Shown piece after piece: positions 1-4,881 of a stretch of 7,332 nucleotides of DNA. The notes beneath the pieces were generated by a model. That model searched no databases. It saw only the letters and a program-made list of their open reading frames with translations, and had not been told where the DNA came from. A program made the translations under genes and the position numbers. Origin of the DNA: Pseudonocardia sp. (lineage in GTDB: Bacteria > Actinomycetota > Actinomycetes > Mycobacteriales > Pseudonocardiaceae); assembly GCA_030453005.1 (NCBI GenBank), contig JAKDLE010000131.1, forward strand, positions 1 through 7,332, written 5' to 3'. How positions within the stretch are numbered: position 1 is the first letter of the stretch; each line of letters starts with the position of its first letter.

Positions 1-58
1 CCGCGGCCCCCCCCCCCCCCCCGGGGGCGCGGGGGGGGGGGGGGGGGGGGGCGGGCCG
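1..58. other. Low-complexity C/G homopolymer edge, probable assembly artefact
   Basis: The first 58 bases contain only C and G, dominated by one long C run and one long G run. Ordinary mixed-base sequence begins at about 59. Such runs at a contig edge are typical of polymerase stalling or no-signal base calls in GC-rich DNA, so I treat them as unreliable rather than biological. The rep reading frame runs open through this stretch, so the true N-terminus and promoter of rep may be lost here. Confidence 0.75.
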
Positions 59-136
59 CTACGCGCCGCGCCCCTTGGAAACCACGCGGATAACTCTGCC
101 GCCCCAGGTCAGAGCGTCGTTTCGGAGCCGCGAGGG

Positions 137-1642
137 GTGGAGTTCTGGGAGGCGGAGCGGGAGGAGCAGGCCCGGAAGGATCGGCGGCTGCGGCACAAGC
201 TGCTCGACTGGCTGCGCTCGTACACGACGCTGGGCCGGGTCGCGAAGTGCTGCGGGGTCCCGAAGCAGGCTGGTGGGCTGAAACTGCGGCTCGGCGCGAA
301 CGGGCGGGCCTACTACGAGGGGCTGGCCACGTGCGGGTCGCCGTGGTCGTGCCCGGTGCACGCGGCCTCGATCGGCGAGCGCCGGGCGCGGGAGGAGATC
401 GCGCCGTGCGTGCGGCACACGATCGACGAGGGCGGCTCGGTGCTGCACCTGGTGTTCACGACCTCGCACCACGCCGGGATGGACCTGAGCGAGGTCTTCG
501 ACGCGGTGACCAGTGGCTGGTCGTTCGTCGGCCAGCACCGCGCGTGGCGGCGCCTCGACGAGGACTACGGCCGGATGGGGTTCTGCCGGGGCGCCGAGGC
601 GACCTGGGGCGTGGAGAACGGCTGGCACCCACACCTGCACGTGCTGCTGTTCCTGGCGCAGGAGGTCACGACCGACGAGGCCGTGGGGATCGGGGACCGG
701 CTCTACGAGGTCTACCGCTCCGGCCTGGCGAAGAAGGGCTTCACCCTCAACCGCGAGAACGGCGTCCGGGTCGAGGTCGCCACGACGCGCCGCGACGCCG
801 AGGGCGTCCTGTCCCGCTACGTCACCAAGATCGCGTCCGAGGTCACCCGCCACGACAAGAAGTCCGGCCGCAAGGCCCACCGCCTCGCGCCGTTCGAGAT
901 GCTGCGCCAGGCGCACGACGCGCAGGTCCTCGGCGACGCCGACACCGCCGCACGCCTGCTCGCGCTGTGGGCCGAGTGGGAGCAGACCACCTACGGGCGC
1001 AAGCAGCTCACCTGGTCGGGCAAGTGGCGTGGCGGCCCGAGCATCCGTGAGATGGCCGGCGTCGGTGTGGAGGAGGCCAGCGACGACGAGCTCGCGGAGA
1101 AGGGCAACCCCGACAGCTGGGTCGAGCTGCTCATTCCGACGGGCCCGGACCACGAGGGCAACTGGGCCAAGCTGCGCCCCCAGCGCACGCAGCTGCTCGA
1201 CGTCCTCGAATGCCATGGCCAGGACGCTGCGCTGCGCTGGTGCACCCAGCGCGGCATCACCGCCGAGCTGCCGCGCACCGACCTGCCCGAGGGCTGGGCC
1301 GGACCCGACGACATGACCACGCAGGAGATCCTGCGCCGCGACGCCCACCGCGTCCTCACCACGCCGCGCGAGCAGCTGCCGACGCCGCGCCGCAGCGACG
1401 ACCAGGACGAGGGACTGCCCGAGCACGCCGTCATCCACGCCCCTGCACGTGCAGTGCTGCCCGATGAGCAGCGCCGCCGCGGCTTCGCCACGCTCGGGGA
1501 CGAGGACGACCGTGCTGCTCGTCGCGCCGCGCGGGCCCAGGCGCCGACCGAGCCGCCGCACCCGGCGCACCTCGTGCGGCTGCAGCGCCTGGCTTGGTGG
1601 TCGACCCACCGCGACGAGGACTGGACTGCGCTGCCGGAGTAA
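137..1642 (+). CDS. rep: Rolling-circle replication initiator (HUH endonuclease), RepSA/pIJ101-type
   Basis: Predicted to nick the double-strand origin and start rolling-circle replication. Read from GTG 137 it is 501 aa, within the usual range for actinobacterial Rep proteins. Visible landmarks: a Cys-containing N-terminal block (C38, C39), then the family signature CGSPWSCPV at 66-74, where RepSA relatives usually have CGxxWxCPVC; the last Cys is replaced by His75. The HUH metal-binding motif HPHLHVLLF is at 164-172, with H166 and H168. The likely catalytic tyrosine is Y228 in SRYVTKIASE, with acidic E235 after it. LTWSGKWR at 291-298 matches the family's conserved LTWS segment. The C-terminal 100 residues are charged and poorly conserved in type. 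The start is uncertain: GAGGG abuts GTG 137 with no spacer, and the frame is open upstream to the left edge without an ATG or GTG, so the protein may be longer. No promoter is visible. Function is confident; the start is not. Confidence 0.93.
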   Translation: MEFWEAEREEQARKDRRLRHKLLDWLRSYTTLGRVAKCCGVPKQAGGLKLRLGANGRAYYEGLATCGSPWSCPVHAASIGERRAREEIAPCVRHTIDEGGSVLHLVFTTSHHAGMDLSEVFDAVTSGWSFVGQHRAWRRLDEDYGRMGFCRGAEATWGVENGWHPHLHVLLFLAQEVTTDEAVGIGDRLYEVYRSGLAKKGFTLNRENGVRVEVATTRRDAEGVLSRYVTKIASEVTRHDKKSGRKAHRLAPFEMLRQAHDAQVLGDADTAARLLALWAEWEQTTYGRKQLTWSGKWRGGPSIREMAGVGVEEASDDELAEKGNPDSWVELLIPTGPDHEGNWAKLRPQRTQLLDVLECHGQDAALRWCTQRGITAELPRTDLPEGWAGPDDMTTQEILRRDAHRVLTTPREQLPTPRRSDDQDEGLPEHAVIHAPARAVLPDEQRRRGFATLGDEDDRAARRAARAQAPTEPPHPAHLVRLQRLAWWSTHRDEDWTALPE

Positions 1643-1693
1643 ACGCAGGAGCGTGGTGACCCCCTCAGGTCTGACGCCGTCGCGCTGCTGCCT

Positions 1694-1718
1694 CACACCT
1701 ATGCATCAAATGATCTTG
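1694..1718. repeat. Left copy of an inverted repeat flanking the zinc-ribbon gene
   Basis: CATCAAATGATCTTG at 1704-1718 is the exact reverse complement of 2259-2273, a perfect 15-bp match of AT-rich sequence in a GC-rich background. The adjacent CACACCTATGC at 1694-1704 is also repeated in inverted form at 2332-2342. The two parts are contiguous here but separated by 58 bp on the right. The core ATCA-AA-TGAT is itself palindromic. It lies between rep and the zinc-ribbon gene. Confidence 0.8.
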
Positions 1719-1741
1719 CCGGTCTGGCAGGCGTGACCGGC
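1718..1741. other. Hairpin directly after the left inverted repeat
   Basis: GCCGGTC (1718-1724) and GACCGGC (1735-1741) form a perfect 7-bp stem around a 10-nt loop. It begins at the last base of the CATCAAATGATCTTG repeat and lies 75 nt after the rep stop codon. It could be a rep terminator (there is no T tract), or part of a nick-site plus hairpin module; the right repeat copy also has a hairpin close to its CTTG end. Confidence 0.5.
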
Positions 1742-1753
1742 GGAGCAAGTTAG

Positions 1754-1791
1754 GCGTTTTCTTAGCGAAAACGCTTTCGTGCAGACGAAAG
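1754..1791. promoter_or_regulatory. Tandem hairpins/palindromes immediately before the Shine-Dalgarno of the zinc-ribbon gene
   Basis: Two perfect inverted repeats share one base. GCGTTTTC-TTAGC-GAAAACGC (1754-1774) has an 8-bp stem, and CTTTCGT-GCAG-ACGAAAG (1774-1791) has a 7-bp stem. The ribosome site GGGGGAGG follows at 1794-1801. The position suggests control of the downstream gene, either as protein operators in DNA or as 5' UTR structures that affect ribosome access. The second palindrome resembles those at 2238-2255 and 2294-2311. Confidence 0.6.
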
Positions 1792-1809
1792 ATGGGGGAG
1801 GGTGGTGGT

Positions 1810-2229
1810 GTGGCGAGGCGGTCGAAGGAACGTGTCCGTCAGGGTCAGTGCCGTCGGTGCGGTGCCGGCTTCACCGCAGCGGCGACGGGACGGACGCGTG
1901 TCTACTGCTCGTCGACGTGTCGCCGGCGGGACTGGGAGTTCCGGCAGGCGGAGGAGCGGGTGCAGAGCGGCGACACGGGGCGCCCGGAGGTGATCCGGGA
2001 GGTCGTCGAGCGCACCGCCTATTACGACCGGCCGGTCTACCGGCGTAGGGCGCCGAGCAGCGCCCGGGACTGGCGCGAGGAACTCACTGCGTTGGCCGAG
2101 CAGCTCGCTGATCCGGCCTCGCCGGTCGCGTTGGCGCACTACGAGCACGAGCGTCTCGACCGCGCCCTGCAGGCCGCGCGGGAGGCGCTGGACCGAGCGC
2201 ACCCCGGAGGGCTGCACCGCCGGACGTGA
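1810..2229 (+). CDS. Small zinc-ribbon protein, function unknown
   Basis: 139 aa from GTG 1810. I prefer this start because GGGGGAGG at 1794-1801 sits 8 nt upstream. The in-frame ATG at 1792 would overlap the upstream hairpin and leave that ribosome site inside the coding region. The N-terminus is basic (MARRSKERVR), followed by C14-x2-C17 and C33-x3-C37 around GRTRVYCSSTCRRRDWEFR, a treble-clef or zinc-ribbon-like arrangement. Similar CxxCG...GRxRxYCSxxCRxxAW segments occur in many small actinobacterial proteins. The second half (about 88-130) is helical and charged, with no transmembrane segment. A role in binding DNA or RNA is plausible but only inferred. It has the same orientation as rep but a separate 5' region with hairpins, and it lies between inverted repeats, so it may be its own unit. 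Confidence 0.75.
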   Translation: MARRSKERVRQGQCRRCGAGFTAAATGRTRVYCSSTCRRRDWEFRQAEERVQSGDTGRPEVIREVVERTAYYDRPVYRRRAPSSARDWREELTALAEQLADPASPVALAHYEHERLDRALQAAREALDRAHPGGLHRRT

Positions 2230-2237
2230 GGCGCCTT

Positions 2238-2255
2238 GTTCCGTCCGCACGGAAC
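2238..2255. repeat. Palindrome GTTCCGT-CCGC-ACGGAAC
   Basis: Perfect 7-bp arms around a 4-nt spacer, 8 nt after the zinc-ribbon stop codon. It may act as a terminator stem (no T tract) or a protein site. It shares the TTyCGT-N4-ACGrAA plan with 1774-1791 and the same CCGC centre as 2294-2311. Confidence 0.6.
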
Positions 2256-2258
2256 CAT

Positions 2259-2273
2259 CAAGATCATTTGATG
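2259..2273. repeat. Right copy of the 15-bp inverted repeat
   Basis: CAAGATCATTTGATG is the exact reverse complement of 1704-1718. Read on the minus strand, it runs into CTTGATGG and then the hairpin at 2238-2255. The left copy is likewise followed by a hairpin. Minus-strand CTTGAT resembles the CTTGATA nick core of pC194-family rolling-circle plasmids, but this short match is only suggestive. Confidence 0.8.
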
Positions 2274-2293
2274 ATAACGTGTGGTCGTCGGGT

Positions 2294-2311
2294 GATTCGT
2301 CCGCACGAAAC
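2294..2311. repeat. Palindrome GATTCGT-CCGC-ACGAAAC
   Basis: Five perfect inner pairs (TTCGT/ACGAA), one mismatch and an outer G-C pair, with the same CCGC centre as 2238-2255. It appears to be a third, weaker member of the palindrome family around the zinc-ribbon gene. A short inverted pair CTATG/CATAG (2318-2337) follows. Confidence 0.45.
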
Positions 2312-2398
2312 CGTGCTCTATGATGCCAATAGCATAGGTGTGTTGGTCTGGTTGGTTGTGGCTGTGACGATGCGCGAGTGAGTGGTGCTGACGGGGGG

Positions 2399-2451
2399 AC
2401 GTACGGCGCTACTGACGACGGGGGCGCTACTGACGTACGACGCTACTGGTG
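2399..2451. repeat. Short direct repeats in the noncoding stretch between the zinc-ribbon gene and the toxin
   Basis: CGCTACTG occurs at 2407-2414, 2425-2432 and 2441-2448. The first and third copies are preceded by ACGTACG (2399-2405 and 2433-2439), giving a longer unit ACGTACGrCGCTACTG repeated at 34 bp. The whole 2230-2493 interval between convergent genes contains no coding region that I can support. Confidence 0.55.
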
Positions 2452-2493
2452 TGCGACGTTGCTGATGTCAGTAGGTCAGTCGTCGAGCTTGGG

Positions 2494-2775
2494 TTAGAGG
2501 CGGTCGTAGACCTCGCGGCGGTGGCCGATGGTGACCACGAGGACGACCAGGGTGTCGTCGCGGGGTTCGTAGACGATCCGGTGGTCGCCGACGCGGAGCC
2601 GGCGCAGCCCGGGGTGGCCGGTGAGCGGAAGGCTGGCCGGGGGTGCGGGGCGCGGGTCGCGTTCGAGGGCGGTGATCGCGGTGAGGACGCGGCGGGCGGT
2701 GGGCTTGTCGAGCTTGCGTAGTTGGCGGCGGGCGCGGGTGTTGAGTTCGACCTGCCAGCGGGGAGCGTCGGGCAC
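2494..2775 (-). CDS. RelE/ParE-superfamily toxin
   Basis: 93 aa, typical for RelE/YoeB/ParE-fold toxins. Known members either cleave mRNA at the ribosome or poison gyrase; which applies here cannot be read from sequence. Family signs include WQVELNTRARRQLRKL at the N-terminus, a helical ARRVLTAITALERDP segment, and the strongly conserved C-terminal block with LRRLRVGDHRIVYEP (58-72) and VTIGHRREVYDRL (81-93). The start is GTG at 2775-2773. It lies 3 nt after the antitoxin TGA and has no good ribosome site of its own, so translation is probably coupled to the antitoxin. Neighbour order (antitoxin first) fits the usual layout of Phd/YefM-RelE pairs. Confidence 0.92.
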   Translation of the reverse strand: MPDAPRWQVELNTRARRQLRKLDKPTARRVLTAITALERDPRPAPPASLPLTGHPGLRRLRVGDHRIVYEPRDDTLVVLVVTIGHRREVYDRL

Positions 2776-2778
2776 GGG

Positions 2779-3063
2779 TCAGTCGTCGCCGAGGATTTCG
2801 GCGCGGACCTGGTCGAGGCTGTAGCGGGTGCCGTCGTCCTCGGCGAGGGCCTCGGCGGCCATGCGGGACAGGGCGCGGTCTTCGAGGTCGTCGAGGAGGT
2901 CGAGGACGTCGGCGGGGACCACGGCGGCGACACGGCGGCCGTTGCGGGTGATGGCGGTGGTGACGCCGGCGTGCTGGGCGAGGCCGACGACGTCGGAGAA
3001 GTGGGCGCGGGCGTCGGTGGCGGTGCGCTCGATGGGGCCGTCGGTGTCCGGCGCGAGGGTCAT
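2779..3063 (-). CDS. Phd/YefM-family antitoxin
   Basis: 94 aa from ATG 3063. The N-terminal half shows the Phd/YefM DNA-binding plan: TATDARAHFSDVVGLAQ (14-30), then the beta segment TAITRNGRRVAAVVP (36-50). The acidic helical C-terminus (LDLLDDLED onward, ending RYSLDQVRAEILGDD) is the part that would wrap and neutralise the toxin. In-frame ATGs at 3087 and 3078 would add a short unusual leader, but they would put the predicted promoter and operator inside the gene. With the -10 at 3070-3075, transcription would start on or beside A3063, suggesting a leaderless mRNA. It is expected to repress its own operon with the toxin through the palindrome at 3062-3078. Confidence 0.9.
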   Translation of the reverse strand: MTLAPDTDGPIERTATDARAHFSDVVGLAQHAGVTTAITRNGRRVAAVVPADVLDLLDDLEDRALSRMAAEALAEDDGTRYSLDQVRAEILGDD

Positions 3064-3099
3064 GTACCAAATGTACATTTTGTTCACGGTGTGCGTCGA
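3062..3099 (-). promoter_or_regulatory. Promoter and operator of the toxin-antitoxin operon
   Basis: ATGTAC-CAAAT-GTACAT at 3062-3078 is a perfect dyad containing TGTACA at 3072-3077, the core motif known from YefM-YoeB operators. On the minus strand a candidate -35 TCGACG (3099-3094) is 18 nt from a -10 TACATT (3075-3070), which lies within the dyad. Binding would therefore block the promoter. Confidence 0.7.
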
Positions 3100-3100
3100 G

Positions 3101-3481
3101 CTAGTGCGGCGGGCGAGAGTGCCGGCGGCGGGCGAGCTCGTCGTGCGGGTGAGGCTGCTCGGCGGCGAGCTCGTCGAGCTCGTCGAGCTGGCGTTCGTAC
3201 TCGACGAGCCCGGGCACCGCGTCGTGCACGTGCTGGGTCCACTCGTCGAACGCGTTCGCCTCGATCAACCTGGGCGCCGCTGTGCGGTCGCCGATCGGTT
3301 CCCCCGGGACGAAGGTCGTCGTGCTCGACCACCCGCAGTCGCACGCCGCCCGCCAGCCGGTGACTCGACCTCGGGTGCGGTCGCTGTGCTCGCTGGACAA
3401 CGTGTCGTCGTCGAGCACCAGCGCGGCCCAGCCCTCGTGCTCGTCGGCCTGGGGGTGCCCGATCCCGCGGAACCAGCCCAT
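3101..3481 (-). CDS. Small C-x-C-G-W motif protein, shorter paralogue of the upstream gene product
   Basis: 126 aa from ATG 3481, chosen because GGAGGG (3494-3489) sits 7 nt upstream. The start overlaps the upstream stop as TGATG, so the two genes are translationally coupled. I do not recognise a named family. It carries GHPQADEHEGWAALVL near the N-terminus, ACDCGW with C47, C49 and W51, and W81-x2-H84-x-H86. The upstream protein has the matching GHPDAELHVGYALSFVL, C56-x-C58-G-W60 and W91-x2-H94, with nearly identical spacing. The C-terminus has an acidic heptad-like stretch (LDELDELAAE, 99-108) encoded by 9-bp near-repeats, then a basic tail (ELARRRHSR). It lacks the helix-turn-helix of its paralogue. 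The paired Cys and His residues might bind metal. It could be a partner or modulator of the upstream DNA-binding protein; this is inference. Confidence 0.8.
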   Translation of the reverse strand: MGWFRGIGHPQADEHEGWAALVLDDDTLSSEHSDRTRGRVTGWRAACDCGWSSTTTFVPGEPIGDRTAAPRLIEANAFDEWTQHVHDAVPGLVEYERQLDELDELAAEQPHPHDELARRRHSRPPH

Positions 3482-4173
3482 CAGATGACCCTCCATCGCT
3501 CGTGCGCGCTCTGGCGGGACATGCCGGTGAGCGCTCCGACCTTCGCCCACGACAGCCCGGCCCGGCGCGCCTCGCGCACCGCTCCGGTCAACGTCTCCGA
3601 CGCCTGCTGTGCCGCCGCGTTCGCCAGATCCGCCGCCCGCGCAGCCTCCCGCAGCACCCTGACCGGATCCTCGTCGAAGGCCGGCCTTTCCTCGGCCGCC
3701 TCTTCGGTCCTCAACGCTTCCGGCGTCTCAGGCGTCTCAGGCGTCTCAGGTGTGACCTCCGAGTCCTCGGGAGTGTCTTCCCGGGCGCCCTCCGCCGGGG
3801 CCTCAGGCGGGTCCTCAGGGATGTCTGCCGGCGCCTCCGAGGTCGAGGCCGGAGAGGAGTCCGGCAGCGGCTCCGGGAACCACTGGGCGATGTGGTCGTC
3901 CCACTCCGGACGCAGCACCTCGCGGGTCTGCTTGCGGTACCGGCGGGTCCTCAACCCGTCGGTGGCCTTCGGCGGATCGTGCTGCTGGCCCTTCCAGCCA
4001 CACCCGCACGAGGCGTACCGCAGCGTGGCCGCCTGCTTCTCATCCGTCGTCGTGAGGTCCTCCTGCTCGCCGTCGCCGAGGACGAACGACAGCGCGTAGC
4101 CCACGTGCAGCTCGGCGTCCGGGTGCCCATCCGGCACGTGCCACGGGCCCTGGACGTTCGGCGCTGTCGCCAT
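3481..4173 (-). CDS. C-x-C-G-W domain protein with Glu/Pro-rich linker and C-terminal helix-turn-helix
   Basis: 230 aa from ATG 4173; AGGAG (4186-4182) is 8 nt upstream. The longer GTG start at 4248 lacks this support and would cover the promoter and several dyads. Three parts are visible: an N-terminal domain (about 1-97) with GHPDAELHVGYALSFVL, C56-x-C58-G-W60 and W91-x2-H94; a disordered acidic linker rich in Pro, Glu, Ser and Thr (about 101-165) with TPE repeated four times at 141-152; and a C-terminal helix (168-202) followed by a helix-turn-helix at about 203-227 (RRAGLSWAKVGALTGMSRQSAHERW), like those in actinobacterial regulators and sigma region 4. It is first in a coupled operon with its shorter paralogue. 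The upstream DNA holds ten 16-bp dyads, one abutting its start codon, so it is the best candidate to bind them and regulate itself. No named family is recognised. Confidence 0.85.
   Translation of the reverse strand: MATAPNVQGPWHVPDGHPDAELHVGYALSFVLGDGEQEDLTTTDEKQAATLRYASCGCGWKGQQHDPPKATDGLRTRRYRKQTREVLRPEWDDHIAQWFPEPLPDSSPASTSEAPADIPEDPPEAPAEGAREDTPEDSEVTPETPETPETPEALRTEEAAEERPAFDEDPVRVLREAARAADLANAAAQQASETLTGAVREARRAGLSWAKVGALTGMSRQSAHERWRVI
3722..3748. repeat. Tandem 9-bp repeat within the linker coding region
   Basis: GGCGTCTCA occurs three times head to tail, encoding TPE repeats on the minus strand. Identical codons in each unit suggest recent slippage expansion of the disordered linker. 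Confidence 0.85.
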
Positions 4174-4226
4174 GTCAACCACTCCTGACAAACCATCGGC
4201 GTCAGTCAGGCTTGACTGACATTCGT

Positions 4227-4255
4227 AGTCTATCGTCGTCAGGGTCACCTGACAA
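4227..4255 (-). promoter_or_regulatory. Promoter of the helix-turn-helix operon
   Basis: On the minus strand, TTGTCA (4255-4250) and TAGACT (4232-4227) are separated by 17 nt, a good sigma-70/HrdB-like match (5/6 and 4/6 to consensus). The dyad at 4238-4253 lies between and overlaps the -35, and the compact dyad 4205-4216 lies just past the expected transcription start near 4220. A protein bound to these dyads should repress the operon. Confidence 0.65.
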
Positions 4256-4327
4256 TAGATTTGTCAGGATTTCTTGACAGGTCGTCAGGGTCCCTTGACG
4301 TAATGTCAGGGCACCTTGACGGGGAGA

Positions 4328-4433
4328 CGTCTTAACGTCAAGACACCCTGACGTCAGGACACCTTGACGTGATCACACTAGGGCGTCAAGGTGTCTTGAC
4401 ACTAAGGCGTCAAGGCGTCTTGACGTTAAGACG
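4328..4433. repeat. Nested inverted repeats within the dyad array
   Basis: CGTCTTAACGTCAAGAC (4328-4344) is the perfect reverse complement of 4417-4433 (17 bp). Inside it, GACACCTTGACG (4358-4369) pairs perfectly with CGTCAAGGTGTC (4384-4395). The two pairs have nearly the same axis (about 4377-4380), making the right half of the array a roughly symmetric composite palindrome. Confidence 0.75.
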
Positions 4434-4484
4434 AGAAGGGCGTCAGCCACTCCTGACAGAGCTGGGCCTCGGAGGGTGGTGCTG

Positions 4485-4758
4485 CGATCACGTCGGCGCG
4501 CTTGCGCCTGCATCAGCGCTGGTAGAGCGCAAGGGCTCCGGGTCTGGTGAGTGTGGCTGGGGGAGCTGGGTTCACCGCTGGAAGCAGGGCCGTCCGGCCC
4601 GGTTGTGCTCGGGGCCGGCCTCCGGATCGCCCTCGCCTGCCCCCTCACCTGGACCCGCTCGATGAGGTGCGGCGATGCCGCCCCAGGTGCGTGCGACTGA
4701 TCGGGTAGCCCTTGCGCTCTACCAGCGGTGGTGCTGCCCTCCGGGGCCGACGTGATCG
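4485..4758. repeat. Large nested inverted repeat in noncoding DNA, candidate single-strand origin or transfer locus
   Basis: Outer arms CGATCACGTCGGC (4485-4497) and GCCGACGTGATCG (4746-4758) pair perfectly. Longer inner arms at 4517-4537 and 4707-4727 are perfect over 21 bp. Within the 169-bp centre are CACCTGG/CCAGGTG (4646-4652/4683-4689) and the hairpin GCGGC-GAT-GCCGC (4669-4681). GGTGGTGCTGC is directly repeated at 4475-4485 and 4727-4737. I support no gene between 4458 and 4881. A long imperfect palindrome on a rolling-circle plasmid suits a single-strand origin or a cis-acting transfer locus; neither is proven. Confidence 0.7.
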
Positions 4759-4881
4759 TGGCACCACCCGGAGCCGCTCCCCCACCAACCACGCCACCTC
4801 AGGAGCCGACGCTTTTCCCGGCTGCTGCGAGAGCGGAGGTCCTCCCCGGAGGGGCCGCCGGAGGCAATGAGCGCGGGAGCG

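Larger units (their letters stand above)
4174..4457. repeat. Array of ten 16-bp dyads, GTCARG-N4-CYTGAC, plus one compact variant
   Basis: 16-bp copies with 6-bp arms and a 4-bp centre are at 4174-4189, 4238-4253, 4263-4278, 4284-4299, 4305-4320, 4337-4352, 4353-4368, 4385-4400, 4409-4424 and 4442-4457. A spacer-less copy, GTCAGG-CTTGAC (4205-4216), lies inside the larger palindrome GTCAGTCAGGCTTGACTGAC. The outermost copies share the divergent centre CACT and are near-identical over 17 bp. The four central bases vary (GTCA, ATTT, GTCC, GCAC, ACAC, GTGT, GCGT, CACT) while the arms are kept, as expected for a dimeric DNA-binding protein. Start-to-start distances are 31, 33, 25, 21, 21, 32, 16, 32, 24 and 33 bp. 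I found no copy elsewhere in the window. No gene lies in the array. Confidence 0.93.

Noticed and set aside
59..1696. Long minus-strand open frame opposite rep (545 aa)
   Set aside because: It is antisense to a confidently identified Rep, has low-complexity Arg/Ala/Leu/Gly-rich composition without motifs, and is expected from GC-rich third positions.
3481..3550. Longer starts at 3550 or 3496 for the shorter paralogue
   Set aside because: ATG 3481 has GGAGGG at 7 nt and a TGATG overlap with the upstream stop; similarity to the paralogue also begins after it.
2722..4099. Plus-strand open frames opposite the toxin-antitoxin pair and the C-x-C-G-W operon
   Set aside because: They overlap real minus-strand genes that have ribosome sites, coupling and domain motifs; their own composition is Val/Gly/Arg or Ser/Arg-rich without motifs.
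4171..4248. Longer GTG start at 4248 for the HTH protein
   Set aside because: It would place the good promoter and two dyads inside the gene, while ATG 4173 has AGGAG at 8 nt.
4174..4457. CRISPR array
   Set aside because: Repeats are 16-bp palindromes with short irregular gaps, some directly adjacent, and there are no unique spacers of constant length or cas genes.
4174..4457. TraB recognition sequences of the GACCCGGA 8-bp direct repeat type
   Set aside because: The array units are dyads with GTCA/TGAC arms, not that 8-mer, and I saw no cluster of it elsewhere in the window.
4511..4580. tRNA-like D-arm string (GCTGGTAGAGCGC) with GGGTTCACC downstream
   Set aside because: No acceptor stem, anticodon arm or properly spaced T arm can be formed. 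The similarity is explained as part of the 21-bp inverted repeat arm. A decayed tRNA or attachment site remains only a remote possibility.
4369..4792. Open frames across the dyad array and the large inverted repeat (98 aa plus, 139 aa minus)
   Set aside because: They read straight through repeat units, lack ribosome sites and recognisable domains, and give repeated low-complexity peptides.
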